A stretch of DNA of 64,000 nucleotides from Ligula intestinalis (GCA_036362985.1 JAYGXS010000009.1:15970206-16034205), one strand, 5' to 3'; numbered from the stretch's first letter, positions 41,879-53,463 are shown. The notes: generated by a model not told the origin, from the sequence alone. Numbers and translations: made by a program.

Positions 41879-42164
41879 GTGCTAGCATACTGACAAATGC
41901 TGCTGCCGATAGCCCAATTAGTACCCGCATTTCCACGGCCCTTTATTACTGCTGCAGTTCCACCTCCCTCGGGGCGACCTTTATTCATTCAATGGGGGTG
42001 GTGGTGTTGGTATCAGGCACCACATCAGCTAATGATGAGTCTTGACACGTTGAAGAACTGCCGGCCTGAGGTCAAAAATCAACGCTCGGCAAGCTGTTAC
42101 GGGTCCCCCTCGCCGTGACGCCGGCCCTGAACCTAATTATTTGTCTCTTGCACGCCCCATCCGG

Positions 42165-42270
42165 CCCTTTGAGTTGACACCAGTACGTGCTTTCAACCGG
42201 TTTTGGCCCAGTTGGTTAAGGCAAGGACCTGGGATTGTTACGAAAAAGGCAGAGCAGGGCAACTGCTGTT
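42165..42270 (+). repeat. tRNA-like A box, SINE fragment
   Basis: tggcccagttggttaaggca followed by aggacctggg resembles a tRNA D arm and pol III A box. No B box follows at the right distance, so this is a weak call. Confidence 0.3.
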
Positions 42271-43019
42271 CTGAGTGAGGTGTGACAATTAGTGCAGGTT
42301 ATTGCGTTAGGCCGAGATTTACTGAAACTAGACGCTCTCACAGCTTCTATAATATGCAAAGGCTAATGTTAACACTTCTGAATTACTCGGAAAGCTTCGT
42401 TGGGGTCCACTCCGTTAGGATATTAGCCGGACCAAGTACTAGCAACACTTGGAGGCTTTCCTAAGGCGTCGAGCCTAGACAAGTGTCTTTGTTTGTTAGC
42501 TCTGACCGCGTGCAGACAATGACTGTCCACGCAAGATAACCTTAACCTTTGGAGAGGAAACAGGTGCACGCGCTTGCTCGCGCGCGCCACTGGTCGCAGT
42601 TGTCCCAATGTGCCAATCAGGCTACAAGCGAACGCGCACTAGATACTCTTTTATAAGACGCTTTCTCCCTGACACAGGGAGAGTTGCAACAGTGGGCACG
42701 AGCCCACGCTAGTCCGCTCCGAATGCCGGGGCTTGCCCCCAAGGCGGGACAAAGAGCATGCTGGAGATCAACCAGCGGCAACAGCCACCGAGACAGCTCC
42801 TCCGGGCTTTGTATACAATAAACCCTCCCCGGGTGGATTCCAGAAGTATGCCCTTCTTATTGTGTTGTTCCTTGGGGATTTCAACAGGGAGTAATTCGAC
42901 GGTGAACCACGTTCAGATGTCACCGTTACAAATCAAAGCGGCATCATTACAACATTCGCGACGCCGTTATAAAACACCCAACGTCCGGAATAAACCATAT
43001 GCGCCAGAATAGAGCTGTT

Positions 43020-44324
43020 TAGGCTGCTGAATTCATACTTTCTCAACTGGCACCGCGTAGCTATCGATGAACGTTCGAATTTATCGTTGATATCAAAGAC
43101 GTGAATCTAAGCGGAATGAAGATGCTCTCTCTAGATGCCTCATCCCTGTTTACAAACGTCCCGGTTACCAGGACAGTCAATTACATTTGAGAATACCTAT
43201 TGACAAATCAACTGGTAATAGGAATACCGACAAATGCACCGAAGGAACTATTACTTAAATGCACATTAAACGTGCAGTTTCTTTTTGACAGCCACCTATA
43301 TAGACAAATAGACGGCGTTGCCATGGGCTCGCCTCTTGGACCTATCCTAGCTGACATATTCATAGGCAAGCTGAAGAAATTTAAACTAAGTGAGCAGATC
43401 CACAAGTTAAAACACTATGACCGCTACCTTGATGACATTTTCGCGATCGCCGCAACCGAAACTGACGAAGACGCACTCTTAGATGAGGTCAACAGAGCAT
43501 ATCCATCAATTAAGTTCACGCTGGAGGTGGAAAAGGCAGGTTCGCTTCCCTTCTTGGACGTCCTCCTAAGTCGCAGACCTGACGGTAGCGTCCGAAGGGA
43601 CCTGTACCGAAAGAAAACCTGGTCTGGATAGTAGACGAATTTTAACAGTTTCGTACCCCTTCAACAGAAGCGAAATCTAGTTCGATGCTTAGTGCAAAGG
43701 GCTAGGAAAATTGCTCAGCAGACAGAATTGACGAGGAGCTCAAGAAAATTGAGGACCTACTGCGTGAGAACGGGTATCCTGAGAGATATTTTACAAGGAA
43801 TATGGTTGAGAAACAAATAAAGCCCACCGCACCTACTGCAGAAAAGAAAACACTTTTCCTCAAAGTTCCCTTTCTAGGGGATGCAGCATGTGAACTGCTG
43901 AAAAGACGCCTTGACCAAGCCATTTCACGAACCTTCTCAGCAGCCAGAGTTCGGGTATTATTCTCAACTAACCCTATCTTACACGGGGAAGGTAAGGATG
44001 GGTTACCAGTTCAGAACACCTCTATGTGCATCTACTCCTTTACTTGCTCCTGTGGAGCAGGTTATACTGGCCGTATGAGTCGGCGCCTATCCAAAAGAAT
44101 AAAGGAACACTTCCCGACAGGGCTGAGAAAGGGTGAAATATGGAGTAATAACAGCTCTATTCTGTCGCATATGGTTGATTCCGGATATCAGATGGAGCCC
44201 AGCGAAGCTTTCCGTGTAGTCTACAAGGTCCCATCAAATTTTCAAAATTTCCGAATTAGTCTCCAATGCGCATTTCATAGTATCGAATTTGCGCATATAT
44301 CCGCGATAAGCAGGAAGACATAAT
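43020..44324 (+). pseudogene. Penelope-like element, RT and GIY-YIG endonuclease, broken
   Basis: Recognisable RT begins near 43060 (FEFIVDIKDVN, SLDASSLFTNVPVTRTVNYI) and continues in a 143-codon frame from 43200 with DGVAMGSPLGPILADIF and YLDD (residues 76-79, catalytic aspartates intact), then LPFLDVLLSRRPDGS. The frame breaks at 43631. A further frame from about 43802 to 44324 holds the GIY-YIG nuclease (CIYSFTCSCGAGYTGRMSRR, residues 76-95, and KRIKEH). The N-terminal part is stop-ridden or absent. It is followed at once by an inverted copy of the family's terminal repeat. Confidence 0.88.
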
Positions 44325-44328
44325 TTAT

Positions 44329-44641
44329 GTGGGTTCCAACTTTGCCGGCCTGAACTCATCCCTTTCGTGCTGAGCGGGCCTCTGAACGAGATAAATGACA
44401 CGATTATCTCAAGAAGTAAACCTGCGGCGGAAAAACCCCCGATAAAACAGACCGGTGTCAAAACCGAAATTACTCCGGCCAGCTTATAGGCCCGCATAAT
44501 AGTTGACGCTACGAGGCCTGTAGACAGTCGACCTTACTTACAGTTTCTTAAGTTAGTTAGTGGAGCATTAACCTACAAAGCAAAACACTGTCAGTAAACC
44601 CTGTTGGCAGAGTTGGTTAATTTAATTGAGATGAAACTGCG
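44329..44641 (-). repeat. Penelope terminal repeat, inverted, 3' flank of the 43 kb element
   Basis: The reverse complement matches 51323-51626 in order: ATGAAACTGC end, ttaaccaactctg, gttttg and tgtaggttaat, gtaagtaggtcg-like, taagctggccgg, gagataatcgtg, atctcgttca and gcacgaaagg. It lies right after the endonuclease frame in opposite orientation to the element. Penelope-like elements are known to have such repeats in direct or inverted arrangement. Confidence 0.8.
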
Positions 44642-45085
44642 GCAAAAGTAGCTTATGTAGCCCCACTTATAAACCCCTAGTCCCAGCATGTTGTCATGCA
44701 AAAACGGTGGTTCTAGAGTTTTGTGGGGTGAGGAAATAGGATAGATGGAGAAGAAAATTTTTAGAAGTCAGTGTAAAGTGAAAAAATGTAGTCAAAGTTG
44801 CTTCCGGCGGCCGCTGTGAGCAGGTTGTTCTACATATAAATTGAGGGTGCGCGCGGCGTTTCGCGCCTTGGACTACACTAATCTAACTCCAGAACGGTAA
44901 GTTGGACCACAGGTAAGTTGAAGTAGACGACCTCCTAACCACCATTTTAATTTTTTCGGGAAATTAAAGAAACCTGCATTTCGATAATTCGTTTTTACCG
45001 CAATAAGTGTGAGGATAATACAGATTAGGGAAATCTACAGATATAAATCAAAAACACTTCTAGCAACAGTAAAATAAAAATGCAT

Positions 45086-45553
45086 TCAGCATTGTGCCGC
45101 AAATAGCATCTCTGTGCTATCGCAGCCTTTCGGAAACTGCATTCCGGGCAATCCACTCACAGAAGAAAAACTAGCTGAGCTTACAGGGGATATTCTATAG
45201 TGCTTTGTGCAGACATGATTGAATGCTTGACCATTTTTAGGCTTGGTTTTGTCGCCACATTTTCCAGGAAGCCTGAAGGTGCTTGCATCTGCGTTTTGTG
45301 CATATTGCTGAACATTTGCTTCGACTGTCTGTTGCACTGTTGGCGCGTGTCCAAAACGATACGTCAGAACATTTGACAACCCCGAGAGCAGCGTTGTGTC
45401 CTGTGAGCCCAAAAAGTGTGTGATTGTCGGACGATTTCTTGTGTGCGACTCTCGCTGGTGATGGTTTCGAGCAGGTATTCGAAAAGTCATGCTAATAAAT
45501 GACTTGCATCTTCTTCTTCTTCCGACTTTGCACAACTGACAGCCTGCATTCAC
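45086..45553 (-). CDS. unrecognised 155-codon open frame
   Basis: The frame opens MNAGCQLCKVGRRRRCKSFI and ends EMLFAAQC. Its central part (HAPTVQQTVEANVQQYAQNA, then LPGKCGDKTKPKNGQAFNHV) has ordinary protein composition without low complexity. I recognise no domain. The first 40 residues overlap a tcttctt run and may be spurious. It could be a terminal exon of a gene or part of a mobile element. No splice sites are convincing enough to extend it. Confidence 0.35.
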   Translation of the reverse strand: MNAGCQLCKVGRRRRCKSFISMTFRIPARNHHQRESHTRNRPTITHFLGSQDTTLLSGLSNVLTYRFGHAPTVQQTVEANVQQYAQNADASTFRLPGKCGDKTKPKNGQAFNHVCTKHYRISPVSSASFSSVSGLPGMQFPKGCDSTEMLFAAQC

Positions 45554-46186
45554 TGCCTTCCGATAATTTGCTATGTGGCCGCACGAATGTTCTCCGTGTG
45601 GGCAACCACTTTATACAAAAATCCCTTTTGAATGCTTTGCTTGCAAGAGGATTCTGCTTAAATTTTGAGTTTTTTTTGCAGGACAAACTTAATTCCTCAA
45701 TTTAGATCGGATTCCAAGTGAGCGGACAACGGCTGTAAAAACACAGCTACAGCCCGATTTGAAAAATATTTTGTGCATATGGTAATGAGTGGATAACTAG
45801 TAATTGAATATACTGGAATAAAGGCTCTCTTCATTTCGCTCGTTTTCGGTGTCTTTATTGATAAGTTGATAACTTGTGCTTCTGTTCGACGTTTACATTG
45901 AAACCTTTAAAATAAGATATAAGTAACGAGCAGTTACCGAATCAAAACGTGCTTTTAAATGTTAGTTCTTATGCAGATGGTTGTGCAGGTCAAATGGGGA
46001 AATGCTTCAAAACAGCAAACCACATTGTTGAGCCTACAAAATGTCTGCTAGACACCATGCATGTTGTTATTCCTAAGATAAATAAAAAAACTTCCATTAT
46101 AGGTTACCTTTTTTAAAATTGCTTTTATTGGATATTTAACTAACGAACTTATGTGTATATTAACTTTTTTCTGGGAACTGCCACAG

Positions 46187-46359
46187 TGAAATTGGAGACT
46201 TTTGACTATTCCTTTAAGTTACCTGAAGATGAACGATTGAATTTGACTGGAGATGAAAGAACATACCTTTCTCTTTATCCGGATTATTATCCACTTAAGA
46301 AGTTAAGTCCACGATTTGTTTGTAGCGTGCGAGTGCAAAAAAACAGGCCACATATATGA
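46187..46359 (+). CDS. candidate terminal exon, unrecognised
   Basis: A polypyrimidine-rich acceptor (ACTTTTTTCTGGGAACTGCCACAG) ends at 46186. The frame then reads KLETFDYSFKLPEDERLNLT, GDERTYLSLYPDYYPLKKLS and PRFVCSVRVQKNRPHI before TGA. The composition is protein-like and acidic, and stands out against the AT-rich surroundings. I found no partner exon in the right phase, so this remains tentative. Confidence 0.35.
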
Positions 46360-46979
46360 CAATTTTTTTAATACTTATTGTTTTTCTGTGTGTTCCATTT
46401 CTAAATAACGCTTGAGCGTAACGTATTGTTCACAAAAAAACTATATTCCTACATGACTTACATTTAATAAGGCCTTCCATAGGTTGTCTTCGCGGTAACA
46501 TGGAAACTTTGTTTACGCGGTAAAAGAAAATTTTCTACCAAAAACTTTTGTTTCTGCATGTTTTGCAAAAAAACATCACAGAATAGCTAAATATAATTTT
46601 TAAAGCTTCTATCGCTGCTTGTTGCTCAAAATAAAGGCAATTTCTTAAACTTCGCCTCACTTCCGTTTGATCAACTTCGCACAAAATTTTACAGTTCTGG
46701 AAGGGATTATTATTCAACTTTTTTTACTAATTAAGGAATTCTTCCACAGCACAGTGTAGATTAGAAGAAAGTTTGGTTCTGTCTTTTCTTATAGCATAGG
46801 GAATTTCTTAAATGTAAACTTACTCATGATTTAGCCAAAATCAGTGCGTATTTCCCCCAATAAGTTTAACTAAGAGGGCAATTTTCCAAACCAAACCCTT
46901 CTTATCATTAAATTTGCTCAGTTGATCAAAATAAATTTTCGAAATATACGCTAAACAACCAAGTTAAATTTCGTCATTT

Positions 46980-47650
46980 AAGTTGTTTGCAGGAATTGCA
47001 GGAATATACACGTGTTTCCAATATGACAGTACAGCCGCTTTTAATTCATGCGCTGCATATCTTCTACTCCTACCACCATGCCTAACAATAATATCTTTCT
47101 TCCCCTCCTTCTTATTGTTTCGTCCTTCTACATCTCATCTTTTTTATCAACATCAACATCAACGTCATCATTATCTACATGGTCTTGTTTACCACAAAAC
47201 CAATTTTTCGCATATTTTGAAGAGCATGGCAAATTAATGGGAGAAATACTAATCATAATACGAAAGGAGTCATTTTTGAACGCAGAGTTTCTGTCAATGG
47301 CGGGGAAGAAGCGCCTTGAAAGAAACTGTCAGATTTTTGGAAGTACAACTTCGCTTAAGCTATCATCCCTAATGGAAAACGCATGTTGGCGTATGGGTTT
47401 CCATTCGGTGAATGAAGACGCCGTCTGTAATACCTGAGATAGTAGGTGCAGACTGAAATTAGACATGAGCATTTTTGGGACGAACTGCAGACTACCTGCG
47501 TCATTTTCACAAGAAGTTAGTAGCACATACTGGGAGTTCATGTGCACGTGCGTCCAATATGCAAGTACAGCCGGTCCGACTCCCAACGGTGCATATTGCC
47601 TACTCCCACCGACATACGTATCACGACAGTTAGGTCACCTCAAGCAAATA
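46980..47650 (+). repeat. two copies of a dispersed repeat
   Basis: The segments near 46985-47090 and 47535-47640 share cacgtg, tccaatatg, agtacagccg and tcctacc/actcccacc blocks. A third lies near 50010-50100. The 129-codon frame at 47048-47437 overlaps the first copy and has no recognisable domain. Confidence 0.5.
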
Positions 47651-47829
47651 TGTTCACAGACAGAGCACCAGCAATTTGCACAGCAATCAATTCACCCATC
47701 TCCGTTCTCAAACATACTCTTCCTTAACGGCAAAAAACTTCAAAGACAACAGGCGGTGGTTGCAATCGCCTAATCGAGAACTCGCATGTCAGCGTTTTGC
47801 TTAAAAATTCATGAGATTTGTCAAGGACA

Positions 47830-48070
47830 GTATTTGCACGTCATTGTGTGCGGCCGTCCTCCAGGACTCGGAAGGGAAACACCAGAGCAGTACCAGAAGG
47901 ACCACCTCCCTTCTGCATTCCTACGCATGCCTAAACTCTACCCATTGCAACTCATCCAACCAACCAATCTCCTATCACACGCAACTTCCAGTCCCGCTTG
48001 CCTATATTTTTTTTCCACTAAAGGTCTAACTTGACGACAGAAAACAACTTCTGAAATTTCGTTGTTTTTG
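47830..48070 (+). repeat. dispersed repeat, copy 1 of 2
   Basis: ccaggactcggaagggaaac and the following blocks align with 50275-50460 (tcaggactcggaacgggaac). It is part of the same multi-piece unit as the 47.0-47.6 kb repeats. Confidence 0.5.
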
Positions 48071-50000
48071 CCTGGCGTGCACACCGAAATTGACTACCAC
48101 TGCAAAAAGTAGAGCATTTTCACGAACCACAGTAGGTGAAATATCTGATGAAAGGTTTAGGAGTGGGGGATTAAACACAAACTTGAGGTCGTTTATGAAG
48201 TTGATTGGGTTGGCTTGAGGCGCAAAATGCTGTTTACTAGAATTGAATTCTGTCCAGGTCAGAATACTTTGAGAACATATAGGCAGAAATGGGCGAAATC
48301 CAACGTTTTTTGATTACCAAGGAATTTCCTATGCTATTAAGCACTGCAGAGAAAAGATTCATATTTTTGCGTGCTGAGGTATAAAAAAGCATTCACAAGA
48401 GCCGGAAAAAATTTAATTATATTTGTTCACTACAGACAAACTTTTGTTGTGCTTCCATAAGGTCAGTATACTTACGAACTACAGGACTAGAGACGAAAAA
48501 AGGTTGATGAATCTAGTTATCAAATGTTTGCTCTACAAATACGTTACGTTTGGTGCCCTAAAGATAAGTTATAAACTTACAAGACGCAAAAAATGTGTTT
48601 AACTACGGTGAAATAAATAAACCTTTTTGACTTTAGATGAACTCCCTCGTAATCTCAGATTTTTTTATTAACCTCGTAAACTAAGTCCATCCAAATGGTG
48701 TCAAAATATAAACGAAAATCAATAATTATCAAAACTCCAAACGGGAGAAGTAGAAGATTACCATGTTTAAAGATATTGGAGGATAGTTTTGGTCAGTCCG
48801 TTGCCCAATTAAAATCAAAGAACACTGCCCTGAAGAAAAAGAACGTATTGAAAACTGCTCTGATTTACGTAGAAATGTAAATTCTTTCATTTCCAGCACA
48901 ATTTTTCCATTCAGTTTTAGAAGAGTCAAAAACCGGTCAAAATATGCCATTTCGATCTTGAGTTATCTTTAAAAAACGTACCGTACACAGATATTTTACT
49001 TCGAAATATCTATTTACAGCGCTTTTTAAGGAGGTAACTTGTTCTAGATAGTTCTTTTCACTTATCTAAGTCGTATTCAATTTAGGCTTTTGTTGTGGAA
49101 ATAAATTTTTCTGGACAATTAGTTGACATGTTTGGGCGATTCTTAAGTCATGACTCACACAGGCAGCTATCCAAGGAGGAATGTTGATGAAGTCATTATT
49201 TAGGTAAATGCTTTTAAGATATCTCTTATTTCGAAGTTTTTGGTAAATAGCTTGAACAAAATCGGTACTTATGGACAAACAAAGCAAAACTGAGAAATTC
49301 GGTAAGTGTTCAGCAGCATTTCCAGAGCAGTTTGTTGCTCGTCACACTCGAACTCTCGAAAAAATTTTATTTAAATGTTACGAACGGAAAATGCTTTCAA
49401 CATACACAACATGGTGTGAATTTGATAACAATTAAAATCGTAATCTAATTTTTTAGTAAACAGCCAGCCTATCCTTGTGTGGCCGTCAATGTACTTTTAT
49501 TCTGCTCAACAGCCGGGATGTGATTTCCATAAAAAATATTTTTGCGATTGTCAATAGAAATTGATACAAGGCACACAAGAATCTTTTCGGGCATTAAAAA
49601 CGGAAATGTGTCTAAAAATTCAAAATTTGGAAATAACGGTATCTAAGGTGACTACATCCATTTCTAACATATAAAGTGCAAGTTTAAATGTTATTGGAAA
49701 ACATTTCGTTCATAAAATTTTTTACCTTATACTTATTCTGTATAACCTTGCCATCCTTTTCCATTCCCATACCTTAAACACAATTTTATTTCACATTGCA
49801 TTAGATAATTTAACATTGCCATTTCTTGAGTTAGCAAATTTTTGCGAAAATTACATTTTTCTATGCTAGTTAATAGTAATTTCTCAACCAAACTCTGACT
49901 TTTTACTTATAGTTCTAACTATATTGTAATGATAGTTTGGGGGCACGCCGCGTGTGCTGACTTCCTGCAAAATGACGTTCATTATGTTTTCCAACGTTTT
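48070..50000. other. AT-rich, no gene seen
   Basis: Several frames of 60-75 codons occur on both strands, including a lysine-rich one at 48695-48880. None has splice context, domain or conservation I can point to. Confidence 0.5.
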
Positions 50001-50009
50001 TCATGAGAA

Positions 50010-50460
50010 TGTGCACCTACTGTACAGTTAGCCTCTGCCGAATTCACTCGGTGTATATCTTTTGCTCCCGCCACCATGCGTATCAGCAAAGACAGCGACA
50101 ATAAGACAGGCTCGAGCGAAGACGTTCACAGGGTGCTTCGCGCACACACAGCACCAGCGTCTTGCACGCCACTGTACCATGGCCGTGCCCACACAATCTC
50201 TGTTAGCGGCAAGACAATATAAAGCCGACAAGTGGTGATCGCGATCACAGTCGCTTACAAATAAAATCAGTCAGCCAGTCAGGACTCGGAACGGGAACAC
50301 CAGTGTAGTGATCAAAGGATCATCTGCATTGTGCAGCTTATCAAAAATAACCCCCACTCCTACTTCCCTAGGTGTTTACCACTGAAGATCGAACTTAAAG
50401 ACAGCAAACGACTTCTGGAATGGTTATTTTTTCTAGCATACATTGACTTCTAACGAAACT
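50010..50460 (+). repeat. dispersed repeat, further copy
   Basis: It combines in one unit the two segments found separately at 47.0-47.6 and 47.83-48.07 kb. Confidence 0.5.
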
Positions 50461-50599
50461 CCAGATTGCCATCGCTAATTATAATGCTCAAAGTTTATCG
50501 ATGCATGCTAAAGGTAAAGAGTAGATCATTTCTGCGGCTGGCCACTGCGACTGTGTAGCTGACGGACGTGCTTTCAATCATCTCTGTGGCTTGTCACTT

Positions 50600-51170
50600 A
50601 GACTTCATTTGAGAGTGTTAACCATATCGAAGCCTGATCCATGGCTGAAAATTCGGTCAACAGATGTGTCAAATTGGCGCCGGCGTGCAGGGCCTTACGC
50701 TATTGCAAACGATCACATCAAGACGCCCACCGTAATCAATTGGCCCAGCGTCCTCCATTATCATCCCAATTTCGATGCTGACGTGGCCATTTGGCGCCCA
50801 AGCCTACATTATCCCTTTCTTTATATCCCCCTTCCCTTGTCCTATGACTTTTTTAATTGCCCATCCCTCCTTTTATAACTATTGCTTGTTTTGTTGACGA
50901 TTCTATTTCTGCAAATATTTCCACCCAATTTGTCGATCTCGCCTACTGGCACAGGCTAGCACCGCCCTCAGTGGCAAGTCGGCAGCACACACAATTATTG
51001 ATTTTCTGCACGTTCAAAATTTAAGTTATTGTACACGTGCCCCATGTAGCTTCCACATGTGTTACTGTTTCTCCACCTCTGACGATGGGCTCTTAAAAGA
51101 GCTTGAAAGCTCAGGAAAAAATTAATTTTGTTCCAGTGATTGACCATATGTCTCTTTTACCAATACAAAT
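50600..51170 (+). mobile_element. Penelope-type terminal repeat (AGCT hammerhead family)
   Basis: The first part, about 50600-50885, is the reverse complement of about 8130-8355, and the second, about 50885-51170, of about 7840-8125. Order and orientation are preserved, so this is one intact unit of which 7840-8355 is another. It has a hammerhead-like motif near its end and no RT frame. Confidence 0.65.
51079..51112 (+). ncRNA. hammerhead-ribozyme-like motif, minimal type I
   Basis: CTGACGA is followed by a stem II hairpin (GGGCTC-TTAAAA-GAGCTT) and GAAAGCTC. The core boxes are intact and stem III is the self-complementary AGCT. The best-preserved member of its family in the window. Confidence 0.6.
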
Positions 51171-51204
51171 ATGTGCCTGTAGATTTGAAACCAATACCAG
51201 CAGC

Positions 51205-51316
51205 CACCGCGACGGATATTGAAACGTCAGGCGAATAAACATATTGTCCCAGCGATCGAGTTTTCTTCTTCTTCTCAATTGCTTCCTGGGACACAGATGT
51301 TTGCTTGCATTGGCAG
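51205..51316 (+). repeat. 5'-truncated copy of the 20.8 kb terminal repeat
   Basis: gatattgaaacgtcaggcga, ataaacatattgtcccagcg and the ttcttcttctcaattgcttc end match 20800-20915. The CTGANGA box is missing. It abuts the next Penelope terminal repeat at about 51320. Confidence 0.75.
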
Positions 51317-51322
51317 AGGGAG

Positions 51323-51626
51323 GTAGATTTGCAGTTTCATGTCAATTCAATTAACCACCTCTGTCAACACGGTCTACATACAGTCCTTCTGTTTTGTAGG
51401 TTAATCCTCACATGACCCACGTAAGACCCCGTAAGTAGGTCGGCTGTCTGTTGAGTGGGCCTTTAAGCTGGCCGGCTTAATTTCAGTCTTAACACTGATC
51501 TGTTCAACTGGGTATTATCCGCCGAAGACCTACTGCCTGAGATAATCTTGCCCTTAATCTCGTTCAACGGCCCCTCCTGCACGAAAGGTGTCAGTTGAGG
51601 CCAGCAAAGTTGAAATCCACAAAAAG
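51323..51626 (+). repeat. Penelope terminal repeat, 5' flank of the 51.7 kb element
   Basis: Same repeat as 44329-44641 but in direct orientation and upstream of the RT. Its outer end, read on the minus strand, is GTTGACAGAG...ACATGAAACTGCAAATCTAC, the same as the start of the glycine-rich peptide gene. Confidence 0.8.
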
Positions 51627-51629
51627 TAT

Positions 51630-52864
51630 CTCTTACTGATAAATACTATTTGAGGAATTAATGAGTACAAGGAAAACCAAACCAAAGGAAAGCCAACTGA
51701 ACCAAACATAGCCAAGATCTACGGACTGCCTAAGGAACACAAGCCTGATGTACCACTTCGACCGATAGTTTCCTTAATCGACGCACCTAATTATAAAATC
51801 TCGAAACGGCTACTCTGAATACTCCAGCCCTTGATACAAGGTTGTGAAACATCAATCAACAATCCCATGGAGTCCCTGAACAAATTGCAAGAACTTGAAA
51901 TAGCTGCAGACGAAATAATGGTATCATTTGATGTCGCCTCTCTTTTCACGTCGATACCATTGGATTTGGCAAGACAATACACAGAAGAACTGCTAAAATC
52001 CTACGATGTAGAATTTTTTATCTGCCCTGCTTGACCTCTTAGATCTCTGCCTGAAAACGAATTTTTCGTTTGCACAACAACATTACCAACAGATCAAAAG
52101 GAACGCCGATGGAATCAGCCATTTCAGGCTTCTTAGCTGAAGTAACAGAGCAAAAATTAGAAGCAATGGCCCTACCACAAGTTAACCCCAAGTTGTGGGT
52201 ACGATATGTTTATGACACGTTTGTCATTGTTAAAAGGAACAAGCTCGAAACACAACACCACACTATAAACTCAACGATGCCAGGCATCACGTTCCCTCTC
52301 AGAAACGAAGTTGACAGAAAACTCCCATTCCTCGACGTCCTTGTACAGCGGAACACTGCCGGAACTTACCAAACATCAGTTAACCGCAAAAAAGCGCATG
52401 CGGATATCATCCTGCACTACGAGAGCAACGACCCTGTTGCTCATAAACGGAGTGCCGTTACAACTCTAATCAATCGAGCAAGAACACATTGTTCTAGCCC
52501 CGAACTCTACTAAGCTGAACTCAATTACTTTTTCAAGCTGTTTCTAATAAAGGGTTACCACAGAAAGTTCGTGCGTCAATGCATGAGATGGCAACAATCA
52601 AAACAAAAAGAAAAGGAAAAAGGTTGTTCCGCTTAGGCGCCCAATCCACGACCTTGGCGAACACTTCCACACAGTAAAAACGTATCCGAACTTGTTGAAA
52701 GACACCTCCGGAAGCACCAAATCAAAGTGGCGCACAAACCGACCAATACTCTGCGAAATCAGCTTGTACACCCTAAGGACAGGGTTAGCTACTTGGACAG
52801 AAAGGAAGTCATTAACAAGACCCCTGTAGCAGCTGCAGCGCAGTTGATTGTGAACAGACAGGAA
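51630..52864 (+). pseudogene. Penelope-like element, RT, broken
   Basis: Frames in order read [20 protein letters not shown] near 51718, LFTSIPLDLARQYTEELLKS (51831-52034), SKGTPMESAISGFLAEVTEQ, then LPFLDVLVQRNTAGTYQTSV (52070-52513). The catalytic box reads YVYD where the family has YVDD, so a catalytic aspartate is lost. After an in-frame stop at about 52511 the frame resumes with FVRQCMRW and VERHLRKHQIKVAHKPTNTL until the N gap. No GIY-YIG domain is visible; it would fall in or beyond the gap. Confidence 0.85.
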
Positions 52865-52964
52865 NNNNNNNNNNNNNNNNNNNNNNNNNNNNNNNNNNNN
52901 NNNNNNNNNNNNNNNNNNNNNNNNNNNNNNNNNNNNNNNNNNNNNNNNNNNNNNNNNNNNNNNN
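52865..52964. other. assembly gap (100 N)
   Basis: The gap hides the expected endonuclease part of the Penelope-like element. Confidence 0.98.
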
Positions 52965-53463
52965 GGACGAGTGATTTGGCTTTATGCATTGCTGTCATTC
53001 ATGTCCATATAGAAATTGACAAAATTTGATATAAATAACACCGGAGCTTACTAATTTTCTGAAAAAACAAGGTTCAGATGCGTCTTTTTCACTCAGCTCG
53101 CAAAATCGACGCCGGTAATTATTGCTGAGCACTTCTATGGCATATTTGTAACGCTTTACAGCAATGTACGATTATATTGATAAGAACCGTTGTTTGTCGT
53201 GCTTTTTCAATACTTAACCTGTATATTTCCAAATTAAGGTGCTTTTTTTCTTGTTGTTTATAGCTACCTTCATAAGAAAACAGAACTTTTCAGAAAAACA
53301 TTATTAATTAACACAGGAATAAAGCATGGGGGCAGAGTCCTTAGCTCTTTAAAGGGTATTTGAGCACTTCAACAGACGAAATGTTGTGATATTTTCTTAG
53401 GAGTTTCTACCAGATTGTTGGGAAGTAGCCTCCGTCTTGCGCTCCTTGGCATGCTTGCAGGCC

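Noticed and set aside
46980..47437. 129-codon frame with an N-terminal hydrophobic stretch as a secreted protein
   Set aside because: It overlaps a repeat present in three copies, has a low-complexity Ser/Thr stretch and no supporting signals.
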